Below are positions 1 to 7,249 of a stretch of DNA of 64,000 nucleotides, one piece after another (position 1 is the first letter of the stretch; each line of letters opens with the position of its first letter). Made by a program: the position numbers and the translations under genes. Location: positions 2,480,001 through 2,544,000 of the forward strand of contig CP030884.1 in NCBI GenBank assembly GCA_006969385.1, given 5' to 3'. The DNA is from Planctomycetaceae bacterium. GTDB lineage: Bacteria; Planctomycetota; Phycisphaerae; UBA1845; UTPLA1. The notes beneath the pieces were generated by a model. It had not been told where the DNA came from and made no database searches. It saw only the letters and a program-made list of their open reading frames with translations.

Positions 1-2
1 AC

Positions 3-1391
3 GCCGCTCACGAACGCAGGCCACTGAGCGTACATCTTGCCGATTGGCAAGCCGCACTAACGGCCAAGGGTGTCACGCCACAGCAGGTGAAGCAGGCGAC
101 TATGAGAGCGACGAAGATAGTTGACGCCACCAAGGCGGATCGACTATCCGCGTTATCCGCTTCCCGTGTTCAGGCCGCAATAGGTGACCTGCATGACGAC
201 GCTGACGGCAACGGGCTAAGCCTGCAAACGTGCCACCATTATCTACGGGCAATAAAGCAGTTTTCCCGCTGGTTGCACCGAGACGGTCGCATCAAGGCCG
301 ACCCGCTCGCGCACCTATCCGGCTTCAATGCTGAGACTGACCGACGATACGAACGCCGCGCCCTCACCGCTGACGAACTGACCGTTCTGATTGAATCGAC
401 AGAGACGGCACCAACGTGGCGGAAGTTGACCGGACCCGACCGCGCCATGTTGTATCGAGTTGCCGCTGGCACCGGCTTCCGTGCAAAGGAATTGCGTAGC
501 CTCGCACCGGCAGACTTTCACCTGAACGAACAGCCGCCCGTGGTGGTGTTGCAAGCCAAGCAATCGAAGCGGCGACGGAAGGACGTACAACCGATCCGCA
601 GCGACCTTGCCGAACTGCTGAAGCGGTGGCTTGCCAATATTCCGGCAGGCAGGTCGGTATGGAATAGTCAGTGGCATGACAAAGCCGCAGAAGGCATGCG
701 GTGCGATTTGAGGCTTGCACGTGCAAGGTGGATAAAGAACACCAATGTTCCGGCAGAACGCCGTCAACGCCATGCTAGCGACTTCCTAGCAATTACCGAC
801 CATTCTGGTCGCGTTGCAGACTTTCACAGTTTACGTGCGACGTATATCACGTTGGTCATTCAAGGTGGCGCGTCAGTGAAGCAGGCGCAAGCGCTGGCGC
901 GACATAGTGACCCGAAGCTCACGTTCAATCGCTACGCACCGTTGCGTGTGTCAGATATCGCAAGCGGACTTGAAGGCATGCCGGTGGCTGTCACCAGTAA
1001 AAGCCTAGGATGTCAACAACGGGTTTCAGATTCGCGTGATATGGCTGCTGCTGTAGGTGCGGAAAACGGCTTGTTTAAAGGGGAAATTGCGACCAATACG
1101 GTTTTCAAGACCGTCGCCTTAAACCACTCGGCCACCTCTCCCAATCGTTGCGAGATAACGCACTTAGCACGCCCCCAAAGAGCGGGTCGTGCGCGCTCGC
1201 AATCTATGAAAGTTACCGCGATTGTCCGAGGCCTTCAAGCGCGCGTTCTGGATTCGTTCGATATCGACCACAGCGAGCGTCATCATCTTCGACGAGCGTT
1301 TCACTTCTCTCACCGGCGGGACGCCCATGCGGCCCCTAAGCGACTCCCCTGCCGAAGCGCGGCCAAAACTTTGACTTCTGTCGAGCCGTAA
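3..1391 (+). CDS. Tyrosine recombinase (phage-type integrase), 5' partial, 3' end extended through an att site
   Basis: Site-specific recombinase that would insert or excise a mobile element. The frame is open to the left window edge and the residues before the GTG at 87 (PLSVHLADWQ and following) look like a core-binding domain, so the true start lies outside the window. All catalytic residues are visible, numbering from the GTG at 87: Arg132 in GFRAKEL, His247-x-x-Arg250 in FHSLR, His273 in ARHSD and the nucleophile Tyr283 in NRYAPL. Integrase-like sequence ends near nt 970. The frame continues through a tRNA-Ser half (1098-1141) into flanking DNA, so roughly the last 95 residues are probably an accidental fusion made by integration. 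The family assignment is secure; whether the extended protein is active is unknown. Confidence 0.9.
   Translation, partial: AAHERRPLSVHLADWQAALTAKGVTPQQVKQATMRATKIVDATKADRLSALSASRVQAAIGDLHDDADGNGLSLQTCHHYLRAIKQFSRWLHRDGRIKADPLAHLSGFNAETDRRYERRALTADELTVLIESTETAPTWRKLTGPDRAMLYRVAAGTGFRAKELRSLAPADFHLNEQPPVVVLQAKQSKRRRKDVQPIRSDLAELLKRWLANIPAGRSVWNSQWHDKAAEGMRCDLRLARARWIKNTNVPAERRQRHASDFLAITDHSGRVADFHSLRATYITLVIQGGASVKQAQALARHSDPKLTFNRYAPLRVSDIASGLEGMPVAVTSKSLGCQQRVSDSRDMAAAVGAENGLFKGEIATNTVFKTVALNHSATSPNRCEITHLARPQRAGRARSQSMKVTAIVRGLQARVLDSFDIDHSERHHLRRAFHFSHRRDAHAAPKRLPCRSAAKTLTSVEP
1098..1141 (-). tRNA. Truncated tRNA-Ser(UGA) 5' half; probable attachment site of the integrated element
   Basis: Read on the minus strand this is a perfect tRNA 5' half: acceptor strand GGAGAGG, TG, a D arm closed by GCC/GGC around GAGTGGTTTAA, G, then stem ACGGT, loop CTTGAAA and stem ACCGT, giving anticodon TGA. 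Identity stops at the end of the anticodon stem. No variable arm, T arm (GGTTCGA-like) or acceptor 3' strand follows. It lies just downstream of the recombinase domain. I infer a crossover in the anticodon arm, with an intact tRNA-Ser at the other element end, left of the window. The fragment itself cannot be a functional tRNA. Confidence 0.85.
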
Positions 1392-1406
1392 GGCACCCTA
1401 AGAGAG

Positions 1407-1601
1407 ATGCATCTGGTCACCGTCACGATTTTGGCCACGCTCATTGCCATCGGCTTGCTGGCGGTCGCCTCGTACGGCGTCTATTTCTTCGCCAAGGGGC
1501 CGCGTGAGCGACCGGGCTATTGCCGCGCCTGCGGTTACAACTTGCGCGGCAATCGCAGCCGCACCTGCCCCGAATGCGGCCAACGGTTTCTGCGACCTTG
1601 A
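1407..1601 (+). CDS. Minimal TM + zinc-ribbon protein (array member 1)
   Basis: A 64-residue protein with one transmembrane segment (about 5-28), a short basic linker and a C-terminal zinc ribbon with ligands Cys39, Cys42, Cys54 and Cys57 (CRACGYNL, then CPECG). It is the smallest member of the family that fills the next 4.5 kb and has no central loop domain or second membrane segment. The ribbon follows the basic residues after the TM, so by the positive-inside rule it should be cytoplasmic. Such CxxCGYDL...CPECG tails are, to my knowledge, very common and uncharacterised in planctomycetes. It could be a decayed copy that lost its ectodomain. Confidence 0.7.
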   Translation: MHLVTVTILATLIAIGLLAVASYGVYFFAKGPRERPGYCRACGYNLRGNRSRTCPECGQRFLRP

Positions 1602-1650
1602 TCGCGATGATGGCGTTGCTTCGAAAGGGCTACTTGCTTTTTTTGGGCCA

Positions 1651-2085
1651 ATGAACATTCTTCGTCACATGCTGCTTGCCGTCATCTTCGCCACTGTCGT
1701 GGCGTGGATGACTTTTAGCTCGCGCATGCTTGTCGTAAGTGTTGGTCATTGGATCTTAATATGTCAGACCGGTGTTTATATAACAACCGATGATATCGTA
1801 GCGAAATCGGTGCGACCACGGGGCGAATGGTATCTCGTAACGGTTGTTTCAACCCGCCAAACCCCTGTCTTCGTGTTACCGCGTATTGGTTGGCCGTACA
1901 TAATCATCCCCTTCTGGCTCATCCTTGCCATCCTGCTCCCACCATGGTGGCTAATGGGCCGTAAATCACGACAACGCAAGCGCTGGGCCAAACAAGGCCG
2001 CTGCCTGTCGTGCGGGTATAATCTACAAGGTAACGAATCGGGCACGTGCAGCGAATGCGGAGAAGTATCGGCGCTGAGACAATGA
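1651..2085 (+). CDS. Two-TM zinc-ribbon membrane protein (array member 2)
   Basis: 144 residues: TM1 about 5-25, a loop of about 55 residues, TM2 about 82-102 entered by an IPFWL motif, a strongly basic stretch (GRKSRQRKR) and a C-terminal ribbon with Cys118, Cys121, Cys133 and Cys136. I chose ATG 1651 because upstream codons in this frame overlap member 1 and are not family-like. The basic patch after TM2 predicts loop outside, ribbon inside. The last 108 bp of its ribbon module (1953-2060) are almost repeated in the next gene. Its stop overlaps the next start (ATGA at 2082), indicating translational coupling. Function unknown. Confidence 0.75.
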   Translation: MNILRHMLLAVIFATVVAWMTFSSRMLVVSVGHWILICQTGVYITTDDIVAKSVRPRGEWYLVTVVSTRQTPVFVLPRIGWPYIIIPFWLILAILLPPWWLMGRKSRQRKRWAKQGRCLSCGYNLQGNESGTCSECGEVSALRQ

Positions 2086-2528
2086 GTCTTTTAAAAATCA
2101 CGATTAAGGCATTCATTATCGTATTGTTCGCACTTTGGGTCTTCAGCCAATGGTGGGAAATCTGTTTTTCCCATCCGTATTTTACCTGCTGGGCTGCCGT
2201 GGGGATTATCGGCTTTGTGCCCGAAGACAATGCCCTCGCCGCGTTCGTCTTCGATCGATATCCAGGCTTTTCTACGATGCCAACCATCTCGTCAGATTGG
2301 TTTCCCATGATGGGTACAACAAAAAATCCATGGAGCATGCCAATATGGTGGTTGGTGGTGCTGTTGTTAGGAATTGACCGGCCAATGGGCCGTAAGTCGC
2401 GACAGCGCAAGCGCTGGGCCAAACAAGGCCGCTGCCTGTCGTGCGGGTATAATCTACAAGGTAGCGAATCGGGCACATGCAGTGAATGCGGGGCTGGGTA
2501 TGGCAAAAGCGAGCCATCGTCAATGTAG
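2082..2528 (+). CDS. Two-TM zinc-ribbon membrane protein (array member 3)
   Basis: 148 residues: TM1 about 6-24, a loop of about 60 residues unlike that of member 2, TM2 about 86-98, then the same basic linker and ribbon as member 2 (Cys118, Cys121, Cys133, Cys136). The module encoding the linker and ribbon differs at only about 6 of 108 bases from the previous gene while the loops are unrelated, so the C-terminal module has been recently duplicated or converted. ATG 2082 overlaps the preceding TGA. The 3' end overlaps the next gene by 29 bp. Confidence 0.75.
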   Translation: MSLLKITIKAFIIVLFALWVFSQWWEICFSHPYFTCWAAVGIIGFVPEDNALAAFVFDRYPGFSTMPTISSDWFPMMGTTKNPWSMPIWWLVVLLLGIDRPMGRKSRQRKRWAKQGRCLSCGYNLQGSESGTCSECGAGYGKSEPSSM

Positions 2529-2901
2529 CAGGTTGGAGCGAATCGGATGGGCCATACCGTTTCTCCTCGGCGCATTGATACTCGCCTCTTACATTCACGT
2601 GATCGATTTCGGATACCGTCGCATCAAGAACGGTGCAATGGAGCGCGATGGCGCAACGATCCTCTATTGCTTTTCTGATGCTTCATGCGTTTCACATACT
2701 CCCATTCATAAAACGCCACTTTGGCCGTTCTTTCTCGGTGCTTTTGCATTGCCGTTCATACTAAGGCGAGTTGCGCCCTTGTTTGTACGTAAAGGCCATT
2801 GCCATATCTGCCACTACGACCTGACCGGCAACAAGTCCGGAACCTGCCCCGAGTGCGGCACGGCTATCACGCCACCTAAACACGCAGAGGCAGTAGGCTG
2901 A
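2500..2901 (+). CDS. Two-TM zinc-ribbon membrane protein (array member 4)
   Basis: 133 residues with TM1 about 16-34, a short loop of about 35 residues carrying two cysteines (YCFSDASC), TM2 about 72-88 and a ribbon (CHICHYDL, then CPECG) in which the usual Gly after the second Cys is His. ATG 2500 lies inside the end of member 3; longer starts would read through its ribbon in another frame, so this one is preferred. A single base separates its stop from the next ATG. The loop cysteines could pair outside the membrane, but that is conjecture. No enzymatic motif is visible. Confidence 0.7.
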   Translation: MAKASHRQCSRLERIGWAIPFLLGALILASYIHVIDFGYRRIKNGAMERDGATILYCFSDASCVSHTPIHKTPLWPFFLGAFALPFILRRVAPLFVRKGHCHICHYDLTGNKSGTCPECGTAITPPKHAEAVG

Positions 2902-2902
2902 G

Positions 2903-3445
2903 ATGTTACGCCGCGTCTATCTGGCTATGGCGATCCTCTTTGCGCTGGTAACCATCGTGTCGGGTGTTTGCTGGGCATTTGGCCTAAACCTGACGCTGAT
3001 CGATCGCAAGTTCAGCGACCGCGGTGTGCCGAGTATGCGCTTATGCGAAGTTTCCAATCGGCGGTTGAATTGCTGTTGGATAGGGCTCGCGCCCTCATAT
3101 CAGAACCGCGAGCTGGAGTTTTTTTATGAAAACGGTGAGCTGGTGATCGGTTTCGGCACGATGGCGACCTCGCGCATGAGTTGGAAAGATGAAAATGGGA
3201 CGCCGATGTACGAAAACTATCGCGTTGTAGCGTTGCAAATCCCGTTGTGGTTATGGACGCCGGTGATGGCCGTGTTCGCTGGCGTATTTTTCATTGGCTA
3301 TCGTCGGCGGAAAAGAAGTGTATCTAACGGGCCAACGAATCGTTGCGTTCAATGCGATTACGATCTTACCGGCAATGAGTCGGGCACCTGTCCGGAATGC
3401 GGCACGGCGATAACGCAAATTGTCAACGCGGAGGTCGCGGGCTGA
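2903..3445 (+). CDS. Two-TM zinc-ribbon membrane protein (array member 5)
   Basis: 180 residues: TM1 about 5-28, a central domain of about 80 residues (30-110) rich in aromatic and Arg residues, TM2 about 112-133 entered by IPLWLW and followed by YRRRKR, and a ribbon with Cys148, Cys151, Cys163 and Cys166. This is the layout I associate with the widespread planctomycete 'VPLWxP...RRR...CxxCGYDL' hypothetical proteins. The central domain is predicted extracytoplasmic. Its TGA shares one base with the next ATG (TGATG at 3443-3447). Confidence 0.8.
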   Translation: MLRRVYLAMAILFALVTIVSGVCWAFGLNLTLIDRKFSDRGVPSMRLCEVSNRRLNCCWIGLAPSYQNRELEFFYENGELVIGFGTMATSRMSWKDENGTPMYENYRVVALQIPLWLWTPVMAVFAGVFFIGYRRRKRSVSNGPTNRCVQCDYDLTGNESGTCPECGTAITQIVNAEVAG

Positions 3446-3957
3446 TGTGGAAGTGGTTGCATTGGCTAGTCGTCACAGATTTGCTTGTAATGAGCCTTAC
3501 AGCGGTGCTTCTTGGAACCGAAAAGCTCGACCTCGAAGCGCTGCGTCCCCTCACTTGTGCGAACCGGCCTGCCGAAGTTCGGAATCCCAATCTTTGGTTT
3601 CAAGACAAGGAATTTACGATTTTTTTTATTCACAATGTTATGAATCCAGAACCAGAAAACGTGGAAGTTTCCGTCACTCAGAATTTTGTGTTTCGATACG
3701 TGCGGTATGGTTCCGAGGGCTTCCGGGATTCGCGTGGTAACCGCCACGGTACCATTTACCATATCCTGACATTCAGTTGGGTCGTTCCGGCCATTCTGTC
3801 GGGCATCTACCCTGCCATCTTCTTCATCCGTAACTACCGTCGCCGTCGAGTATGTCGCGATGCATTGAAACCATGCGATAAGTGCGGTTATGACTTGCGG
3901 GGCAACGAAAGCGGCGTGTGCCCGGAATGCGGCGAGGCCGTGGAGGCCATTGCGTGA
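3445..3957 (+). CDS. Two-TM zinc-ribbon membrane protein (array member 6)
   Basis: 170 residues: TM1 about 4-23, a loop domain of about 80 residues (25-105), TM2 about 106-128, the basic patch YRRRR and a ribbon with Cys144, Cys147, Cys159 and Cys162. The start overlaps the previous stop by one base, and the next gene starts at a GTG overlapping this stop (GTGA). The loop shares little with other members apart from aromatic richness. The DNA for the loop is visibly A+T-rich compared with flanking housekeeping genes. Confidence 0.8.
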   Translation: MWKWLHWLVVTDLLVMSLTAVLLGTEKLDLEALRPLTCANRPAEVRNPNLWFQDKEFTIFFIHNVMNPEPENVEVSVTQNFVFRYVRYGSEGFRDSRGNRHGTIYHILTFSWVVPAILSGIYPAIFFIRNYRRRRVCRDALKPCDKCGYDLRGNESGVCPECGEAVEAIA

Positions 3958-4337
3958 GAAAATGGCAAGTTCGATGGTGGTCGAAATGGTATCCCGAGTT
4001 GCGACGTATCAAGTCGCCGGAGGTCGCCTTCGCGCGTGTGGGCAATCAGGAGAAACTCGGCTTTTGGACCATTTATTTTTCGAGTCTTGTAGTAATCTTC
4101 CTTCTCTTATCGCAGGACGTGTTCCCACCTTGGAGCATCGGATTGTGGCCTGCGGTGTTTCCGATTGTTGGGGGCCTACTCACGCACTATCTCTTGCGCA
4201 GTCGTATGCGTAAAGGTTTGCGACGCTACCTGCGGGATGAAGGCGTCATTCTTTGCATTCCCTGCGGCTACGACCTCGAAGGTAATACGTCAGGCGTGTG
4301 TCCGGAATGTGGCGAAACGGTGGAGGTGACCGCGTGA
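3954..4337 (+). CDS. Zinc-ribbon membrane protein without ectodomain (array member 7)
   Basis: 127 residues from GTG 3954 (GTGA overlap). It departs from its neighbours: a basic, Trp-rich N-terminal tail of about 35 residues, two transmembrane segments (about 36-53 and 63-81) separated by only about 9 residues, a basic linker, and a ribbon with Cys101, Cys104, Cys116 and Cys119. With almost no extracellular loop, any function common to the array must lie in the membrane or ribbon part rather than the loop. The GTG start is inferred from coupling; no strong ribosome-binding site is visible. Confidence 0.72.
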   Translation: MRKWQVRWWSKWYPELRRIKSPEVAFARVGNQEKLGFWTIYFSSLVVIFLLLSQDVFPPWSIGLWPAVFPIVGGLLTHYLLRSRMRKGLRRYLRDEGVILCIPCGYDLEGNTSGVCPECGETVEVTA

Positions 4338-4756
4338 AGTGGATCAGACGAATGCTTTTTGCTGTCGCTATTTCCGTTACTTTCCTTGCGGTCTGTTCGT
4401 CACAGTATACTTTTTCAGTTGTTTATGGTCGGCATGGTTTAATCGTAGCGCGAAGCGGATATGGTTTGATCCAATTGTCGTCGAACCAGACGTTTACTAT
4501 CGAGTTCCATAAGCCGGCGGGCAACTACTTGGCCTCTCCACCGATTGTCTGGCAACGACCTCATTACCCGAATCATCTGCTGTTTGTTGCGCATTGGCTT
4601 GTCAACCTTATCGCGTGGTCGCTATTCGTCATCCTTTGGCGAACGCGTCGGAAGTATTCTAAAGGCCACTGCCAACGCTGCGGTTATGATCTGACGGGCA
4701 ACGAATCGGGCCGCTGCCCGGAATGTGATACCGAGATCACTTCATGCGCAACCTGA
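4334..4756 (+). CDS. Two-TM zinc-ribbon membrane protein (array member 8)
   Basis: 140 residues from GTG 4334, overlapping the previous TGA. TM1 about 7-24, a loop of about 60 residues, TM2 about 83-102 beginning AHWLVNLIAW, the linker RTRRK and a ribbon with Cys113, Cys116, Cys128 and Cys131. From TM2 to the ribbon it is closely similar, at DNA level too, to member 10 (compare 4590-4730 with 5513-5650), which again separates a conserved C-terminal module from a variable loop. It overlaps the next gene by 13 bp. Confidence 0.78.
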   Translation: MKWIRRMLFAVAISVTFLAVCSSQYTFSVVYGRHGLIVARSGYGLIQLSSNQTFTIEFHKPAGNYLASPPIVWQRPHYPNHLLFVAHWLVNLIAWSLFVILWRTRRKYSKGHCQRCGYDLTGNESGRCPECDTEITSCAT

Positions 4757-5199
4757 TACGGACAACGCTCAAATCTCTACGTCGCGCCGTTAAGATGGCC
4801 ATTGTTGCAAATATCGTCGTTTGGGTAGTGACGGCGTGGACTGCCTTTGTGTTTGGATGCCCATACTTCCTCCTATTGATTGGTCCGGGCGAGATTCAAA
4901 TCGTCATGCACGCGCAGACAGCCAAGGCAACAATTGGTTTGGGTGTGAGTTGGGATTTTTTTTCATGGAAGCCCCATCGCATTCCATCAGAATGGTTCCA
5001 CCTGCCGCACTTTGGCAGCTACATCTCATCCATACCCTTTTGGCTGACGCTGCTACTCTTGATAGGGGTGAACTTTCTGTTGGGCAGGTGGCACAGTCGT
5101 TCGCTATTAGGAAGCTGTCTGCATTGTGAATATGACTTGCAAGGCAACGAAAGCGGCGTGTGCCCCGAATGCGGTGAGGCCGTGGAGGTTGCGGCGTGA
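4744..5199 (+). CDS. Two-TM zinc-ribbon membrane protein (array member 9)
   Basis: 151 residues: a basic N-terminus (RNLIRTTLKSLRR), TM1 about 19-46, a loop of about 50 residues, TM2 about 97-114 starting at SIPFWL, and a ribbon with Cys125, Cys128, Cys140 and Cys143. In the ribbon the usual Gly after the second Cys is Glu (CLHCEYDL). ATG 4744 lies inside the end of member 8. The stop overlaps the GTG of member 10. Function unknown. Confidence 0.78.
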   Translation: MRNLIRTTLKSLRRAVKMAIVANIVVWVVTAWTAFVFGCPYFLLLIGPGEIQIVMHAQTAKATIGLGVSWDFFSWKPHRIPSEWFHLPHFGSYISSIPFWLTLLLLIGVNFLLGRWHSRSLLGSCLHCEYDLQGNESGVCPECGEAVEVAA

Positions 5200-5669
5200 A
5201 GTGGGCGCGGCTGTTTGCATTTTTGTGCGCATGCCTCGCGCTGCTGCTCTTTGTGGTTGCCTTGCAGCATAGCATTGTTGTAGCCAAGAGCGGCGGAGTC
5301 ATCGTGCTGAATCAATCAGCTCTATCAATTCAAGGCTTGAAGCAATCGTTTGGATTTGTACATTCAAACGGCGGAAACTACTGGCCGGAATCGAATCCAT
5401 GGTTTAGCTATTCGCTGCATCCACCCGGCGGCTCGCTATTCAGATATCCTGCATTGGTCTTAAGCCCGCAGCCACCGTTTGATAGAGCTCACCGTTGGTG
5501 GGTGACGATTCCCCACTGGCTCACCAACCTCGTCGCATGGTCGCTATTCATCGTCCTTTGGCGAACGCGTCGCAAGCATCTCAAAGGCCACTGTCAACGC
5601 TGCGGTTATGATCTGACGGGTAACGAGTCGGGTTATTGTCCTGAATGCAATGCGGAGGTGGTCACGTGA
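5196..5669 (+). CDS. Two-TM zinc-ribbon membrane protein (array member 10)
   Basis: 157 residues from GTG 5196. TM1 about 4-24, a loop of about 80 residues rich in Pro, Tyr and Trp, TM2 about 104-122 (IPHWLTNLVAW), the linker RTRRKHLK and a ribbon with Cys133, Cys136, Cys148 and Cys151; the final CPEC is followed by Asn instead of Gly. The C-terminal third is nearly a copy of member 8 while the loop is longer. Coupled to both neighbours by overlapping stop and start codons. Confidence 0.78.
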   Translation: MKWARLFAFLCACLALLLFVVALQHSIVVAKSGGVIVLNQSALSIQGLKQSFGFVHSNGGNYWPESNPWFSYSLHPPGGSLFRYPALVLSPQPPFDRAHRWWVTIPHWLTNLVAWSLFIVLWRTRRKHLKGHCQRCGYDLTGNESGYCPECNAEVVT

Positions 5670-6163
5670 TCTCGAAACGCCCGTGGCTATTGGCCTGCTT
5701 GTTCTTCGGCCCGGTGCTTTTCCTAGTTGGGTCGGTCGTACCCATGAAAGCAACCACAACCCATTTCTTTTACGAGTTCAACGAAGGTGAGGCATCGATC
5801 GACTGGCACCCGCGATGCACCCATCAGGCTGAGTTTCTGCTGTTGCGTAAGCAGCAGCCCGTGACGGTTACTACGACCTACGGCAAATCATTCGTGCTTC
5901 CACGCCGAATCGATTACTTGCCTAGTCCACGGTTTCTCGCAGATCGCCAAATGCGCGGCGGTCTGTCGGAATTTTATATCAGCATTCCGCATTGGCTTCC
6001 CACCATAATCGGTTGGGTGGTCTTTGCGTACTACTGGCATAAAGCACATGAAATTGCCGACGGTCATTGCAAAGGCTGCGGTTATGATCTGACGGGCAAC
6101 GAATCGGGCCGATGCCCGGAATGCAACACCATCGTTGCGAAGCAACACGATGCGACGGTGTAG
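5666..6163 (+). CDS. Two-TM zinc-ribbon membrane protein (array member 11)
   Basis: 165 residues from GTG 5666. TM1 about 7-25, a loop of about 80 residues, TM2 about 105-123 opened by SIPHWL, and a ribbon with Cys135, Cys138, Cys150 and Cys153, again CPECN. Unlike most members the linker after TM2 is not strongly basic (WHKAHEIADGH), so the topology call is weaker. It is the last zinc-ribbon gene of the run and its stop overlaps a possible GTG start of the downstream HEAT-like gene. Confidence 0.78.
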   Translation: MISKRPWLLACLFFGPVLFLVGSVVPMKATTTHFFYEFNEGEASIDWHPRCTHQAEFLLLRKQQPVTVTTTYGKSFVLPRRIDYLPSPRFLADRQMRGGLSEFYISIPHWLPTIIGWVVFAYYWHKAHEIADGHCKGCGYDLTGNESGRCPECNTIVAKQHDATV

Positions 6164-6870
6164 GCGTTTTTATTAAGTTTGCGAGCGAGACGGTGCCATT
6201 CAAACGACAGAGATGGGAAGATATCGATTGGTGCGACCAAAACGTCAAGGCGGCGGAGTTGTCCGATTCGGAATTGATCGACGCCGCAGCGCAGGTTCAT
6301 CCATATTCGACGGCGCTAGGCGATCTCCTAGAGGAAGGTCGCAAACGTGGGCTGCGCGCGCTCGCTCCGATTGCACGACAGCATCTCGATCATGTTGATC
6401 CGATCGTCGCGACTGCTGCGGCAGGCGTTTTGCAAGATTTGGGCGATGCGACCGATGTAGAACGGCTTATTGCCGTGGTGCCGGGCGCCATCGATCATTT
6501 TCACTTGGCCGCCATTCTCGACGCAATCGTCACACTCGATGGTTCGATGTCGGATTTCGCCCTCGATGCTGCCGTGACGCAAAGTGAGCGCGAAAATTTT
6601 GATAGCGATTACGTGTATGCGTCCGTTATCACGCGCCTGTCGGAATCGTTGCCGATGGATTCACCCAACCTCGAAAAAAGGCTGTTTGGTTGGGCGACCG
6701 ATAGCAGGCCGTCGGTTGAACAGAAAGAGCGTATCTACCGACGAATCGCCGCCTTGCCGAGGTCGAAAGACGTCGAGAGTTTTTTTATCAAGTTTTGCAT
6801 CAATGACGACGGTTCATATCCAAACCTAACGACGATCGTCAATGATGCCTTACGCCGTTGGGCCGGTTAG
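6160..6870 (+). CDS. HEAT-like helical repeat protein closing the zinc-ribbon array
   Basis: About 236 residues, soluble, with no signal peptide or membrane segment. The middle (ALAPIARQHLDHVDPIVATA, then AGVLQDLGDATDVERLIAVV) has the alternating helices and 'AA.vL..lGd..dv..L' pattern of HEAT/PBS-lyase-like repeats, suggesting a protein-interaction scaffold. The start is uncertain: GTG 6160 overlaps the preceding stop like others in the array, and GTG 6193 is an alternative. Position and coupling suggest expression with the zinc-ribbon genes. Repeat call moderate; function unknown. Confidence 0.6.
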   Translation, partial: VGVFIKFASETVPFKRQRWEDIDWCDQNVKAAELSDSELIDAAAQVHPYSTALGDLLEEGRKRGLRALAPIARQHLDHVDPIVATAAAGVLQDLGDATDVERLIAVVPGAIDHFHLAAILDAIVTLDGSMSDFALDAAVTQSERENFDSDYVYASVITRLSESLPMDSPNLEKRLFGWATDSRPSVEQKERIYRRIAALPRSKDVESFFIKFCINDDGSYPNLTTIVNDALRRWAG

Positions 6871-6896
6871 GAAGGGATCAGGTATGAAGGCAGGGG

Positions 6897-7120
6897 TAGG
6901 GTGGGTCGTACTCGACCCACCGAAGCGCAAGCGATGTGGTATGGTCCGATGGCGAAATTCTTTGCCAAGGATGTCACGGACGTAATGGCCGATCCGTCCA
7001 CAATATATTGTCCCGTACTAAATATCTCAGGGATTGGAATGTTCGCCCAAAATGAAATTGTGTTCGTGGTTTATCGAAACGCACGTGGTTGCCACGGTGG
7101 GTTGAGTACAACCCACCCTA
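6897..7120. repeat. 224-bp segment bounded by 26-bp inverted repeats, each itself a hairpin
   Basis: The ends 6897-6922 and 7095-7120 are inverted copies differing at 2 of 26 bases. Each contains its own dyad: GGTGGGTCG-TACT-CGACCCACC on the left and the equivalent with T/A changes on the right. The enclosed 170 bp has no convincing gene. No target-site duplication is obvious. It could be a MITE-like element or two REP-type units in opposite orientation. The rest of the intergenic span 6871-7249 shows nothing else. Confidence 0.6.
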
Positions 7121-7249
7121 TATCCGTCCCAAATGTATTTCGCCGACGAACCCTGCATCATCGACCGAGCCGAATGACGCAACAACATCAACGCCCGGTC
7201 AACCCCCACACTCCAGTAACCCACCAAGCCGCGACGATATCTAAAGTGC

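Noticed and set aside
1142..1391. Second tRNA half or intact tRNA-Ser in the flank
   Set aside because: No T arm or acceptor 3' strand in 1142-1400 on either strand.
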